The notes: generated by a model not told the origin, from the letters alone. A DNA stretch of 64,000 nucleotides from Acidobacteriota bacterium (GCA_026707545.1 JAPOWR010000002.1:372001-436000); one strand, 5' to 3'. Numbered from the stretch's first letter, positions 33,330-42,627 are shown. Numbers and translations are program-made.

Positions 33330-34858
33330 CTGCGGGGATCCTGCCTTACTCCGCAGCCGCCTTGCACGGCGTGACCGCAGATGAGACGGATGTTATCCAC
33401 TTGGAGGCGCGCGAAGCTCGTCGGTTCGAGCGCGAACAGGCTCCGGACCCGGCCGAGGTCGACGGGGCGTCCGCCGGGCCGGGCGGGGCTCTGGACGATG
33501 TCGGCGATCTGGACAGTGACGGTCGTCCACTCGTCCTTGGTGAGCGCTGCGAACGGCAGGTCGACGGTACCGGCGTCGAGGGAACCGCTGTCGAGCTGGA
33601 CCTTCAGGCTGCCCGCCGCATCGGTGCCGTCGGCGAACACGTACAGGTCGAACTGCAGCTCGCCCGCGAAGTCCCCGGACTCGGAGGCGCCGCCCATGCC
33701 GAAGAGCGTCAGCCGTTCGTCGTCGGCCGGGCGGACCGAAAAGCTGCCGCCGCCGGATGTGGCGAGGTCGATCACGTTCCCGCGGTCGGCGCGTGCGACT
33801 TCCGCGATGGCAAGCGCTCCGTCCGCGTCATGGACGGCGAGGTCGAGCGGCACGGCGTCCTCCTCGCCCTGAAAGCGGAGCGGTCCCGCGGCGTCCGCGT
33901 AAAGGTCGTAGACCGCCTTGTAGACGTCAGCCGGCGCCGGCGGCGTGACCGCGGCGGACGTTGGGTCCAGGAGATCGGCGCATCCGACGCCGGTCGAGAC
34001 GTTCACGCTGCATTGGTACACGCGCACGTAGTCGACCTTGAGTTCGCCCGGCAGCGCGCCGGCCACTGGCTCGCCGGGTAGATTGCCGCCGACGGCAAGG
34101 TTCAGCAACAGGTGGAACGGGCGGTCGAACGGTGCCGAAACGCCGCCGGAGACGCGGGCGTTCGTCCCGGTGTCCCTGTAGTAGTTCCAGTATCTGTCTC
34201 GCCGGACCGTGTAGAAGTGCGCGCCGTCCACGAACCAGCGGATCTCCTGCTCGTCCCACTCGACGGCGTAGACGTGGAAGTCGTCCGCGGGATCGACGCC
34301 CGAGTACCTTGCGTAGTCGAAGGTGTTGAGCGGCCAGGCCATCCCGTATTGCAACGCGGCCTGGGCGAAGGGGCTCGGATCGCGGGAGAACACCTCCAGG
34401 ATGTCGATCTCGCCGCCAGCGGCCCAGCCGCCGTAGGCGGAGTCGGTGGGCAGCATCCAGAAGGCGGACCAGAGGCCCTGACCGCCGGGGGCCTGGATGC
34501 GCGCCTCGAAGCGGCCATAGGTCTTGTCCAGCTTGCCGGCGGTGTTGATGCGGCCGGAGGTGTACGCATGACCATCTCCGGCGTCCTCCTCGCGGGCCGT
34601 GATGACCAGGACGCCGTCCGACACGGAGATGTTTGCGGCCTGGTAGCTCTGCAGCTCGTTGTTGCCCCAGCCGGGAATGCCTTCGGCGGTGCCGTCGCCC
34701 GTCTGGATGTTCCACTTGGCAGCATCCAGGGCCGCGCCGTCGAACTCGTCGGACCAGACGAGTTCCCAGCCCTCGCGATCCTCGCCGGACCGGGCGTCGC
34801 CGCAGCCGACGAGAGGCAGCGTGGCCAGTAGCACGTACTCGATCGCCAGGTACCGCAC
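33326..34858 (-). CDS. GH16-family beta-glucanase lipoprotein
   Basis: Predicted laminarinase-type endo-beta-glucanase, 510 residues from the GTG at 34858. A lipobox (LVGC, Cys19) suggests a lipoprotein. The GH16 domain (about 30-285) contains WNIQTGDG, GWGNNELQSY and the catalytic GGEIDILEVF with Glu150, Asp152 and Glu155, plus the typical aromatic FHVYAVEWDEQEIRWFVDG. The C-terminal 200 residues (FDLYVFADGTDAAGSLKVQLDSG, VDLPFAALTKDEWTTVTVQI, RLQVDNIRLI) resemble the galactose-binding-like sheet domain found in marine ExoP-type glucanases. It starts 13 bp after one adaptor gene and overlaps the next by 4 bp. Confidence 0.88.
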   Translation of the reverse strand: MRYLAIEYVLLATLPLVGCGDARSGEDREGWELVWSDEFDGAALDAAKWNIQTGDGTAEGIPGWGNNELQSYQAANISVSDGVLVITAREEDAGDGHAYTSGRINTAGKLDKTYGRFEARIQAPGGQGLWSAFWMLPTDSAYGGWAAGGEIDILEVFSRDPSPFAQAALQYGMAWPLNTFDYARYSGVDPADDFHVYAVEWDEQEIRWFVDGAHFYTVRRDRYWNYYRDTGTNARVSGGVSAPFDRPFHLLLNLAVGGNLPGEPVAGALPGELKVDYVRVYQCSVNVSTGVGCADLLDPTSAAVTPPAPADVYKAVYDLYADAAGPLRFQGEEDAVPLDLAVHDADGALAIAEVARADRGNVIDLATSGGGSFSVRPADDERLTLFGMGGASESGDFAGELQFDLYVFADGTDAAGSLKVQLDSGSLDAGTVDLPFAALTKDEWTTVTVQIADIVQSPARPGGRPVDLGRVRSLFALEPTSFARLQVDNIRLICGHAVQGGCGVRQDPRR

Positions 34859-34871
34859 AGACTGCTCTGCG

Positions 34872-36071
34872 TCACTCCGGCTGCGCGCTTGCCGTTCGCA
34901 CCTCCATGCCGTCCGTCCCAACCTGGATCCCGGCGACGACGACCTGCTCGCCGGCCTCCAGATCTCCGGTCACGTAGACGTTGTCGTCGAGTCTCTGGAG
35001 GATCTCGACCGGCACGATCCGCAGCTTGTCGTTCCGCACGGCCCAGACTTCGTTGCCGGGCCGGAGCGCCGGCCGCCTGATCCTGAAGTAGGCGTCCGGT
35101 GCGATCCCCTCGAGTTTCACGTCGACGAACTTGCCGACCAGCAGCGGTGGTCCGGCGTCGTCGGAGTCCGCGTCGCCGCTGCCGTAGGGCTCCGGAACCC
35201 GCACGATCACGTCGAGGGTACGGGTCTGCTCGTCCAGCGCGCCTTCGACCCGGTCCACGTATCCGTCCCAGTCGTAGCGCCGGCCGCCGTAGTCCGCGAC
35301 TACCCGGGCCACCACCTCCCGATTCCCGTCGCCGGCCCGCAGATCCCACAGGCCGGGAATGAGCGCCGCTTCCCGGTCGGAGAGAGGGACGACGACTTCG
35401 ACGGCGTCGGACGCATAGAGCCGCGCCACTCCCCGGCCCGCCGCGACGAATTGCCCCACGTCGACCGACTCGGTCCGCACGACGCCGGAGAAGGGCGCCT
35501 TGACCGCCGTTCGCCCGAGGTTCAGCGCGGTTTCGGCAAGGACGGCGGCGTCCCGGGCCAGCGCGGCTTCGGCGGCCTCGAGCTGAGGCTGCCAGAGCGC
35601 GAGCGGACTCGCTTCGGAAGCCTCTCCGCTTTCCGCCTGGCGTTCCTTGAACTGCTCGTACTGTTTGCGCGCGACCTGCGCTTCTTCCTCTACCTTGAGG
35701 ACCTCGACCCTCTGAAGCTTGACGTTGGCTCGCGCCTTCTCCACTTCGCGCCGGTAGTCGACATCGTCGATGCGGAAGAGCACCTGCCCCTGGCGCACCC
35801 GCCCGCCGCTCTGGAACGCCGGGTCGACCCAGACCACCTTGCCGCTCACCTCGGCGGTGATGTCGATCTCCGCTCGGGGCCGCACCGTGCCGGCCCCGAA
35901 CACGGGGATCGCGCCTTCGCCGGCCTGCGCCGGGGCGGTGGTCGCGAAGGGAACCTGGGAGGGTGGAGGTATGCGTTCCGGTTCGGGCCGCTGGGAGACC
36001 ATGAACACGGCAAGACCCGTGGCCCCGACCAGGATCGCGCCGCCAACGAGAAAGCCGGTTAGTCGACTCAT
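34872..36071 (-). CDS. RND efflux periplasmic adaptor (MFP), copy 2
   Basis: 399-residue adaptor of the same type and domain order as the one at 32121-33329. It has a membrane anchor (LVGGAILVGATGLAVFMVS), two lipoyl halves (AEVSGKVVWVDPAFQSGGRVRQG and KAPFSGVVRTESVDVGQFVAAG), and helical hairpin and barrel parts. The two copies share long identical blocks (GEGAIPV, ARANV, LQRVEVLKVEEEA, SPLALW, QPQL) but differ through the rest, so they are paralogues. It begins 10 bp after the outer-membrane factor stop and ends 13 bp before the GH16 start. No pump gene is in this operon. Confidence 0.92.
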   Translation of the reverse strand: MSRLTGFLVGGAILVGATGLAVFMVSQRPEPERIPPPSQVPFATTAPAQAGEGAIPVFGAGTVRPRAEIDITAEVSGKVVWVDPAFQSGGRVRQGQVLFRIDDVDYRREVEKARANVKLQRVEVLKVEEEAQVARKQYEQFKERQAESGEASEASPLALWQPQLEAAEAALARDAAVLAETALNLGRTAVKAPFSGVVRTESVDVGQFVAAGRGVARLYASDAVEVVVPLSDREAALIPGLWDLRAGDGNREVVARVVADYGGRRYDWDGYVDRVEGALDEQTRTLDVIVRVPEPYGSGDADSDDAGPPLLVGKFVDVKLEGIAPDAYFRIRRPALRPGNEVWAVRNDKLRIVPVEILQRLDDNVYVTGDLEAGEQVVVAGIQVGTDGMEVRTASAQPE

Positions 36072-36080
36072 TTGCCGGTC

Positions 36081-37607
36081 CTACTCCGTTTGTGGCGCCG
36101 GCTGTGGCGACGCCTGGGCCGGCGGCGCTTCGCCTGCCGAAGCCTCGGGCGTCCAGGCGCCTCCCAGGGCGCGGTGAACGGTCAGCCGGGAGAGCGCGAG
36201 ATCGCGCTCAGCGCCGGCCAGGGCGGACTCGACGTTCAGGCGGGTCAGCAGCGCGTCGAGGAAGTCGGCGTAGCCCCCGATGCCCGCCTCGTATCTCTGA
36301 GAGCGGAGTCTCTCCGTCGCCCGGGCTTCTTCCAGCCGGGAGGCAAGCAGGGCGTGACGCCGGCCCTCGTTCCCGTGCACGGCCAGCGCCGTTTCGACCT
36401 CGTTGACGGCGGTGACGACCGTGCGGCCGTAGGTCGCCGCTAGCTCGCCGAACCGGGCCTCGGCCAGCGCCACGTTGCTGCGCAGCCGGCCGCCCTGAAA
36501 GACCGGCGCGAGCAGGTTGGATGCCAGGTTGGTGAACCACTGGTCCACCTTGAACAGGCTGTCGACCTTGGAACTCTGGAGCCCGATCGAGCCCGAGAAC
36601 GAGAGGGTCGGAAGAAGCTCGGCGCGCCGGGCGTCAACCTGGAAGCGGGCGGCTTCGAGCCGGTGTCTCGCCGCTCTGACGTCCGGCCGCTGCATGAGCA
36701 GGTCGGCCGGGATCCCCGGCGGAACGGGATCGGCCGCAGTCTCGGGCGCCAACGGTTCGGGCAGCAGTTCGGCCAGATCGTTCCGGTAGCCGCCGAGGAG
36801 GACGGCGAGCCGTCCCTCCGCGTTCGCCAGTCCGTTTTCGAGTTGGGGCTGGATGGCCTGGGTGTTCCGCAGGTCCTGGCGGATCCGATAGAGGACGGAG
36901 GAGTCGGCCAGACCGCGGTCGTAGCGGGTGGAGGCGACATCTTCGCGCTCCAGGAGGACATCGACCATCCGTCGGCTGATCGCGATTCGCCGGCGAAAGT
37001 CGACGACCTCGAAGTAGGCGCCGATCGTCTCCGCAAGGATCCCGATCCTCGCGGTCTGGTAGTCGGACTCCGAGGCGAGATACTCGGCGCCGGCGGCGAG
37101 CGCGGAGCTGCTGGCCCTTCCCCAGAAGTCCATCTCGTAGGAGAAGTCGGCGCTGAGGGACCAGGTCGTGATCGCGAGCCGCTCCGGCAGGGTGAAGCCA
37201 GGGGCGAGCCGTTCCAACCCGAGTTCCTGAATCTGGGCACCGAAGCCCGTGTTAGTGGGGTTCGTCAGGTCGTTGATCCCCGCGCCGGCCGCAACGACCG
37301 GCCGGATCGCGGCCCTGGCGATCCGGGCTCGTTCCCTGGCCTGCTCCACGCGGGCGACGGCTGCGGCCATGTCCAGATTCGAATCGAGAACGGAGTCGAC
37401 GATGCGGTCGAGCGCCGGATCGGCAAAGGCCTTCCACCACTGGAGCGGCACATGGGCGCCGACGGTGACGGCTGCAGGGGTTTCCTCGAAGTCCGCCGGC
37501 ATTTCCCGCGCCGGATCGGGCAGTTCCGGCGGCGGCGCCAGGGAGCAACCGAGGTACAGGAGTGCAGCGGAAACTAGCGAGAGCGGGGCAATCGCATTGG
37601 AGTTCAT
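36081..37607 (-). CDS. Outer-membrane efflux lipoprotein (NodT/OprM type)
   Basis: 508-residue TolC-like outer-membrane channel of the NodT branch, lipid-anchored (lipobox YLGC, about Cys18). Landmarks are LQWWKAFADPALDRIVDSVLDSNLDMAAAVARVEQAR, FSYEMDFWGRASS, IPADLLMQRPDVRAARHRLEAA and PVFQGGRLRSNVALAEARFGELAATYGRTVVTAVNEVETAL, the second of the two internally repeated halves. I take the ATG at 37607 because it puts the lipobox right behind a signal sequence; an upstream in-frame start would add an unrelated stretch. First gene of the run to 30942 and divergent from the squalene/phytoene synthase. Confidence 0.92.
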   Translation of the reverse strand: MNSNAIAPLSLVSAALLYLGCSLAPPPELPDPAREMPADFEETPAAVTVGAHVPLQWWKAFADPALDRIVDSVLDSNLDMAAAVARVEQARERARIARAAIRPVVAAGAGINDLTNPTNTGFGAQIQELGLERLAPGFTLPERLAITTWSLSADFSYEMDFWGRASSSALAAGAEYLASESDYQTARIGILAETIGAYFEVVDFRRRIAISRRMVDVLLEREDVASTRYDRGLADSSVLYRIRQDLRNTQAIQPQLENGLANAEGRLAVLLGGYRNDLAELLPEPLAPETAADPVPPGIPADLLMQRPDVRAARHRLEAARFQVDARRAELLPTLSFSGSIGLQSSKVDSLFKVDQWFTNLASNLLAPVFQGGRLRSNVALAEARFGELAATYGRTVVTAVNEVETALAVHGNEGRRHALLASRLEEARATERLRSQRYEAGIGGYADFLDALLTRLNVESALAGAERDLALSRLTVHRALGGAWTPEASAGEAPPAQASPQPAPQTE

Positions 37608-37686
37608 GAGGCGCTCGGGCGTGGCTCCGCTGGCAGGAACAGGCGGCACGATACCACGCAGCGCCGGTACACTCGTGCGCTCGCTG

Positions 37687-38601
37687 ATGGCAGACCTCGA
37701 AGATCTTCTGGTCAAGACGAGCAGAACGTTCGCGCTTTCGATTCCCCAACTGGAGGGTGCGACGCGGGACCAGGTGACCCTGGGCTACCTGTTGCTCCGG
37801 ATCGCCGACACGCTCGAGGACGCGGCGGTCTGGAGCCGGGAGCAACGGGTCGAGGCGCTGTTCCGGTTCGCGGACTTGCTGAACGACACGGACGAGACGG
37901 CAAGCGGCGAGACGGAAGAACTGGTCGCGTCCTGGCTCGCCGAACCGCCTTCGCCTCACGAAGGCTACCTTGAGCTGCTCGAGGCGACGGACGACGTGCT
38001 TTCGGCGTATCGCGCCCTCGATCCACCTGCCCGGTCGGTGGTCGGTCATCACGTGCGCCGCACCTGCGTGGGCATGGCGCACATCGTGAGGCGCGCCGAC
38101 CGGGACGGCGAACTCCGCCTCAAGGGAATCCCCGAACTGCGGGACTACTGTTACGTCGTTGCCGGCATTGTCGGCGAGATGCTGACCGAGCTGTTCCTGC
38201 TTGGCGCGCCGCTGGAAGAAGTGGCGGAAGCGCTACGGCGCCGCGCGGCGGCGTTCGGCGAGGCACTGCAACTCGTGAACATCCTCAAGGACGCGGCGAC
38301 GGACGAGGATGAGGGCAGGTCGTTCATTCGGGACGGCCGCGACCGGACGCTCGCCTTCGAGCTGGCCCGCGCGGACCTCGTAGTGGCCGGAGAGTACGTG
38401 GCCCACCTGCAGCAAGCCGGCGCGCCGCGCGGCTACCTGGGGTTCACCGCGCTTCCTGTTCGCCTCGCCTGGGCCACGCTGGCCCGCGTGGAGGAGCAGG
38501 GCCCGGGGTCGAAGCTGACCCGTCCCGAAGTGGCCGCGCTCGTCGGCGCACTGCACGCGGACCTGGACGCCGGCCGACCAGCGGCCGGCGCCGCCGAGTA
38601 G
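37687..38601 (+). CDS. Squalene/phytoene synthase family protein
   Basis: 304-residue isoprenoid condensing enzyme of the squalene/phytoene synthase fold. First Asp-rich region: LLLRIADTLEDAA; second: LVNILKDAATDEDEGRSFI. YCYVVAGIVGEMLTELFLLG is the strongly conserved central helix (YCxxVAGxVG). It starts with LVKTSRTFALSIPQL, the substrate-binding serine/phenylalanine segment. Squalene synthases and HpnC/D-type proteins share these motifs, so head-to-head condensation of farnesyl diphosphate is likely but the exact product is open. No hpnC/D/E set is here. It ends 6 bp before the convergent MpaB-like gene. Confidence 0.85.
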   Translation: MADLEDLLVKTSRTFALSIPQLEGATRDQVTLGYLLLRIADTLEDAAVWSREQRVEALFRFADLLNDTDETASGETEELVASWLAEPPSPHEGYLELLEATDDVLSAYRALDPPARSVVGHHVRRTCVGMAHIVRRADRDGELRLKGIPELRDYCYVVAGIVGEMLTELFLLGAPLEEVAEALRRRAAAFGEALQLVNILKDAATDEDEGRSFIRDGRDRTLAFELARADLVVAGEYVAHLQQAGAPRGYLGFTALPVRLAWATLARVEEQGPGSKLTRPEVAALVGALHADLDAGRPAAGAAE

Positions 38602-38607
38602 GCCGCG

Positions 38608-39786
38608 CTACCAGTCGCGCGAATCCTCGTCGTGGAGCGTGGTGGGCAGCGCGTAGGAGTGCTCGATCTCGCCGAGATCCGAGGCGTCCAGCAGCGCGTT
38701 GAACCGCTTGATCGACCGGTTCGCGAATAGCCGGGGGAACAGTTTCAGGGCTACCTTCTCCGCCCTGTTCCTCAGGAACAGCAGGGGTACCTGCTTGACG
38801 AACCTCGACTTGGGGAATCTGAAGGAGTCCGCGAGGTCGTTGCCGATCAGTTCCCGCGATACCTGGTAGATGAACGCCGCCATCTCGCGGCGTTCCTTCG
38901 TCTCCCTGAATCCGAGCAGGATGGGCGCGCTGTTGATGATGCTGTTCGCCATGATGATCGCGTCGTCATCCGGCGGCGGCTCGCACGTCGCCGCGATCTG
39001 GAAGATGCGGCACGCCGAAGGGTGGTCATGGAACATGATCGCCTCGGGTATCCCCATGACGAGTCCCGTGTATCTCCACACATGGACGTAGGCATCCTGC
39101 TCCTCCGGGCTGAAGTCACCTCCCAGGCGTGCGACATGGTGCATCAGACGGCCTGAGAAGGCGGCCGCGCCCAGCAGCATGTGCGCCGCGCTGAGCGGCA
39201 TCCCGTGCTCGGGCGTATCCCATTCGTCCGACTGCTTGAGCAGCATCCTCGCCTGGGCGTGCACAAGGCGGATACGCAGGCTCAGCTTCCAGGCGTCGTC
39301 GCCGGGCTCCTGGCCGCCCGGCATGAACTGCTCCGTTAGCTGCAGGGTGTTCTGCTTGAGCCGGCGGACGCCGTTCAGGATGATCCGGCTGCGGATGCGG
39401 AAGGACTTGCTGATCAGGGTGGAAAAGCCCTCGACGATGGCACCGCCCACGAGTCCTCCAAGGACCATGTCCGAGTTACGGAGGAAGGCCCTGGTGGCCG
39501 TCATGGCGATCTCGGGGTCGAACCACTCGGGGACGACGGCCGAGGACTCGATGAGTTCCCGGAGAGCCTCGGGCGTGTCCGTCGGCGGATCGTGGTAGCG
39601 GTCGACCGTCTGGGCGATCGTGCGGTGAACGTGGTGTGGTTCCACGATCGCCGCCAGTTGTTCGACGGCCCGGTCGGCCAGCGGATCGCCGAGGGTCGTG
39701 TAGCGGATGTAGCGCTCCGCCAGCTCCGGATCCAGTTGCCGGGCCGCGTTGTAGCCGTCGACGTAACAGGCGGGGACGTTCAACAT
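38608..39786 (-). CDS. MpaB/Lcp-type oxygenase (DUF2236), copy 2
   Basis: 392-residue homologue of the protein at 20986. It shares YIRYTTLGDP, SDMVLGGLVGGAIVEGFSTLISKSF, RRLKQNT, the heme-His block LRIRLVHAQARMLL, WDTPEHGMPLSAAH, VWRYTGLVMGIPEAIMF and SRELIGNDLADSFRFPKSRF. By eye roughly 40 per cent of residues match. The ATG at 39786 (MLNVPACYVDGYNAARQ) is chosen; sequence further upstream in frame does not resemble the family. It is convergent with the squalene/phytoene synthase (6 bp) and divergent from kynureninase. An isoprenoid substrate is an attractive guess from this location. Confidence 0.8.
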   Translation of the reverse strand: MLNVPACYVDGYNAARQLDPELAERYIRYTTLGDPLADRAVEQLAAIVEPHHVHRTIAQTVDRYHDPPTDTPEALRELIESSAVVPEWFDPEIAMTATRAFLRNSDMVLGGLVGGAIVEGFSTLISKSFRIRSRIILNGVRRLKQNTLQLTEQFMPGGQEPGDDAWKLSLRIRLVHAQARMLLKQSDEWDTPEHGMPLSAAHMLLGAAAFSGRLMHHVARLGGDFSPEEQDAYVHVWRYTGLVMGIPEAIMFHDHPSACRIFQIAATCEPPPDDDAIIMANSIINSAPILLGFRETKERREMAAFIYQVSRELIGNDLADSFRFPKSRFVKQVPLLFLRNRAEKVALKLFPRLFANRSIKRFNALLDASDLGEIEHSYALPTTLHDEDSRDW

Positions 39787-39831
39787 GGGACGTGGCCACG
39801 ATCCCCTCAGTTTCGCGGCCTGACGGTTCCT

Positions 39832-41081
39832 ATGCTTGCACCGATGGAGCGGAAGCGCGACCCGGTGGAGATGGACCGCCGCGATCCGCTGGCGCGTTTT
39901 CGCGATCGGTTCGATCTTCCGGAAGGCCTGATCTACCTTGGCGGACACTCGCTGGGACCCCCTCCACGGACGTTGCGGGCCCGCGCCGAGGGGCTGATCG
40001 GCCGGGAGTGGGGAACGGATCTGGTCGCGGCCTGGAACCGGAGCGACTGGCTGGAGTTACCGGAACGAGTGGGTGCGCGGATCGCCCCGTTGGTCGGAGC
40101 CGGCGCGGATGAGGTGATCGCCGCCGACTCCGTCTCGCTCAACCTGTTCAAGTTGCTCGGGGCGCTGATGCTGAAGGCGCGGGGCCGCAGCGTCGTGCTT
40201 GCCGACGAGGGCAACTTCCCGACCGATCTCTACATGGCGCAGGGCCTCGCGCGTCTTCTTGAGGGGTCCGGGGCGACGCTTCGCCTGACGGCATCCGAGG
40301 ACTTCGAGTCGGGCCTCGGATCCGACGTGGCCGTGGCGACCGTTTCTCACGTGGACTTTCGCACCGGACGGAAGCGCGACCTGCGCGCGCTGACCGCCGC
40401 GGCGCGCGGGAGCGGTGTGCCGCTGGTGTGCGACCTCAGCCACAGCGCGGGCGCCGTCGCTCTGCGGCTCAACGAGGATGAGGTTGAGTACGCGGTCGGC
40501 TGCGGCTACAAGTACCTGAACGGCGGTCCGGGTGCTCCGGGGTTCCTCTACGTGGCGCGCGAGCGGCAGGGTGCCCTCGACTCGCCGCTCACCGGCTGGA
40601 TGGGGCACGCCAGTCCGTTCGATTTCGACACGCACTACCGACCCGCGCCGGGAATGCGGCGTTTCCTCACGGAACTCCTCCCATCCTGTCGCTGGCAGCC
40701 CTCGAGGACGGCTTGCGGACCTTCGAGGACATCGAGATGGCCGAGTTGCGAGGCAAGAGCGAGGCGCTGGGCGACCTCTTCCTCCGGCTGGCCGCCGAAT
40801 GTCTCGCGGAGTTCGGCGTCATCCCGGCGAGTCCCGTCGACGCCGACGAACGAGGCGCCCAGGTTTCCCTGCGCCATCCGGAGGCTGACGCGCTGGTCCA
40901 GGCGCTCTACGCCCGGGGCGTGGTCGGCGACTTCCGGGGCCCGGATCTGATGCGGTTCGGCTTGGCGCCGCTGTACGTGCGCTACATGGATGTGTGGAAT
41001 GCAGTCGAAGCGCTCCGCCTCATCCTGGTGAACGGGGAGCACCGTGACGATCGCTTCCGGGGACGTAGGCGGGTGCCCTGA
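39832..41081 (+). pseudogene. kynU: Kynureninase, interrupted by a one-base frameshift
   Basis: PLP enzyme that would cleave kynurenine to anthranilate and alanine in tryptophan degradation. The first part (to about 40670) reads normally: IYLGGHSLGPPPRT, WLELPERVGARIAPLVGA, DEGNFPTDLYMAQG, VSHVDFRTGRKRD, CDLSHSAGAVALRL and the PLP-lysine motif GCGYKYLNGGPGAPGFLYV. At 40671 the expected F-L-x-G-T-P-P-I-L block is broken. Reading continues as TPPILSLAALEDGL in another frame (40675-41081), which holds the rest through a normal C-terminus. Adding one G after 40672 would restore it. ATG choices at 39832 and 39844 are both in frame. Either a recent mutation or a base-call error. Confidence 0.88.
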
Positions 41082-41184
41082 TCGTCCCAGGAGTGTCTCG
41101 GGTTTCAGCGGGGTGCGTCCGCCGATCTATGGTACGGTGTTGCAACTAGTACCCAACCGAACCCGACCCGAGGAGATCCGATCC

Positions 41185-42597
41185 ATGAAGCAGGCGCTCG
41201 CTTTGCTGATGATCCTCGCGCTCGCCGCTCCGCTCGCGGCGGCGAACAACAACAACGACGCTCCGACAGCCACGCCGACCTACTACGGCGACGTGCAGTC
41301 GATCCTGGAGCAGGAGTGCCAGGTCTGTCACCGCCCGAACGGCGCGAACCTGGGCGGCATGGTGGCGCCGATGGCGTTCACCAGCTACCAGGAGACACGG
41401 CCCTGGGCGCGTTCGATCGCCCGCCAGGTCGAATCCGGTCTGATGCCGCCGTGGCATGCCGCCCCGCAGCACCACGGGGTGTTCGAGAACGAGCGCTCGC
41501 TGACCGAGGAGCAGAGGGCCACCCTGATCGCCTGGGCCAAGGGCGGGGCGCCGATGGGCAACGCGGCCGATTCGCCGCCTGCCAAGGTTTGGGAACGCAG
41601 CGACGGCTGGACGATCGGCGAGCCCGACCTGGTCATGGACATGGGCCAGGACTTCTTCGTCGAGGATGACGTCCGCGACCAGTACGTCAACTTCGAGACC
41701 GTGATCACGGAGGAGATGCTGCCCGAGCCGCGCTGGATCAAGGCGGTCGAGTTCCGTCCGGGCGGCCCGGTGGTGCACCACATCATCGCGCGTCCATTCG
41801 GCGGCATCGCCCCAGGCAACGACCCGACGGTTCACCACGATGGCTTCGGCACGCTGGTCAAGCCGGGCACCACGATCCGCTGGAACATGCACTACCACAA
41901 GGAGCCGGGGCAGGGCACCGGCACCTGGGACCGTTCCTCGGTGGCGCTCCGCTTCTATCCCAAGGACTACAAGCCGGATCACGTGATGCAGAGCAAGTCG
42001 ATGGGCAAGTTCGACTTCGAGATCCCGCCCGGCGACGCGAACTACGTTGCCACGACGACGACGAAGTTCGAGCGCGACGCGCTGCTGCTCGGCTACACGC
42101 CGCACATGCACCTGCGCGGCAAGTCGGCCCACTACCTGGCGAAGTACCCGGACGGCACCGAAGAGGTTCTGCTTGACGTGCCCCGGTACGACTTCAACTG
42201 GCAGACCCACTACAAGTACCCGGCCGGCGGCAAGAAGATCCCGGCGGGGACCGAGATCGAGCTGACGATGTCGTGGGACAACTCGGCGGACAACCCGTCG
42301 AATCCCGATCCGACCGCGACCGTCGTCTACGGCGGCCCGACCACGGCCGAGATGATGTTCGGCTTCGTCTCCTACGCCGACGCCGAGCCCGGCTACAACC
42401 CCTCCAACACCGGCTTCCTGAGTCAGCAGCGGTTCAACCGCGAGCAGTTCAGGAAGACCATCAAGGAGCGTTTCGGAGTCGACTGGGACTCGCTCAGCGA
42501 AGAGGAGCAGGGCGAGATCTTCCGCCGGTACCGCAGGCAGCAGCGTCAGGGAGCGGATAGCGACGCCGGCGAAGGCACGGTCAGCGGCGGCGAGTAG
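41185..42597 (+). CDS. Exported heme c / PHM-like copper monooxygenase protein
   Basis: 470-residue exported protein with a signal peptide (LALLMILALAAPLAAA). The N-terminal part has a heme c motif, ECQVCH, with a Met-rich stretch (MVAPMAF) that could supply the distal ligand. The rest resembles peptidylglycine-hydroxylating-monooxygenase-type copper domains: GGPVVHHIIARPFGG (His-His), WNMHYHKEPG (His-x-His) and YTPHMHLRGKSA (His-Met-His). These would form two mononuclear copper sites. Related proteins with a heme c front occur widely in Acidobacteriota and Planctomycetota; their substrate is unknown. The start ATG lies 8 bp after AGGAG. A strong hairpin follows the stop. Confidence 0.78.
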   Translation: MKQALALLMILALAAPLAAANNNNDAPTATPTYYGDVQSILEQECQVCHRPNGANLGGMVAPMAFTSYQETRPWARSIARQVESGLMPPWHAAPQHHGVFENERSLTEEQRATLIAWAKGGAPMGNAADSPPAKVWERSDGWTIGEPDLVMDMGQDFFVEDDVRDQYVNFETVITEEMLPEPRWIKAVEFRPGGPVVHHIIARPFGGIAPGNDPTVHHDGFGTLVKPGTTIRWNMHYHKEPGQGTGTWDRSSVALRFYPKDYKPDHVMQSKSMGKFDFEIPPGDANYVATTTTKFERDALLLGYTPHMHLRGKSAHYLAKYPDGTEEVLLDVPRYDFNWQTHYKYPAGGKKIPAGTEIELTMSWDNSADNPSNPDPTATVVYGGPTTAEMMFGFVSYADAEPGYNPSNTGFLSQQRFNREQFRKTIKERFGVDWDSLSEEEQGEIFRRYRRQQRQGADSDAGEGTVSGGE

Positions 42598-42627
42598 CTC
42601 GCGTCGCAGTCGCTTCGTGAAATCGAC

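Noticed and set aside
32121..36071. Two adaptor genes as an assembly duplication
   Set aside because: The proteins differ at many positions and lie on either side of a distinct gene, so they are real paralogues.
40660..40690. Programmed frameshift in kynureninase
   Set aside because: No slippery heptamer or downstream pseudoknot is evident; a lost G in a short run is simpler.
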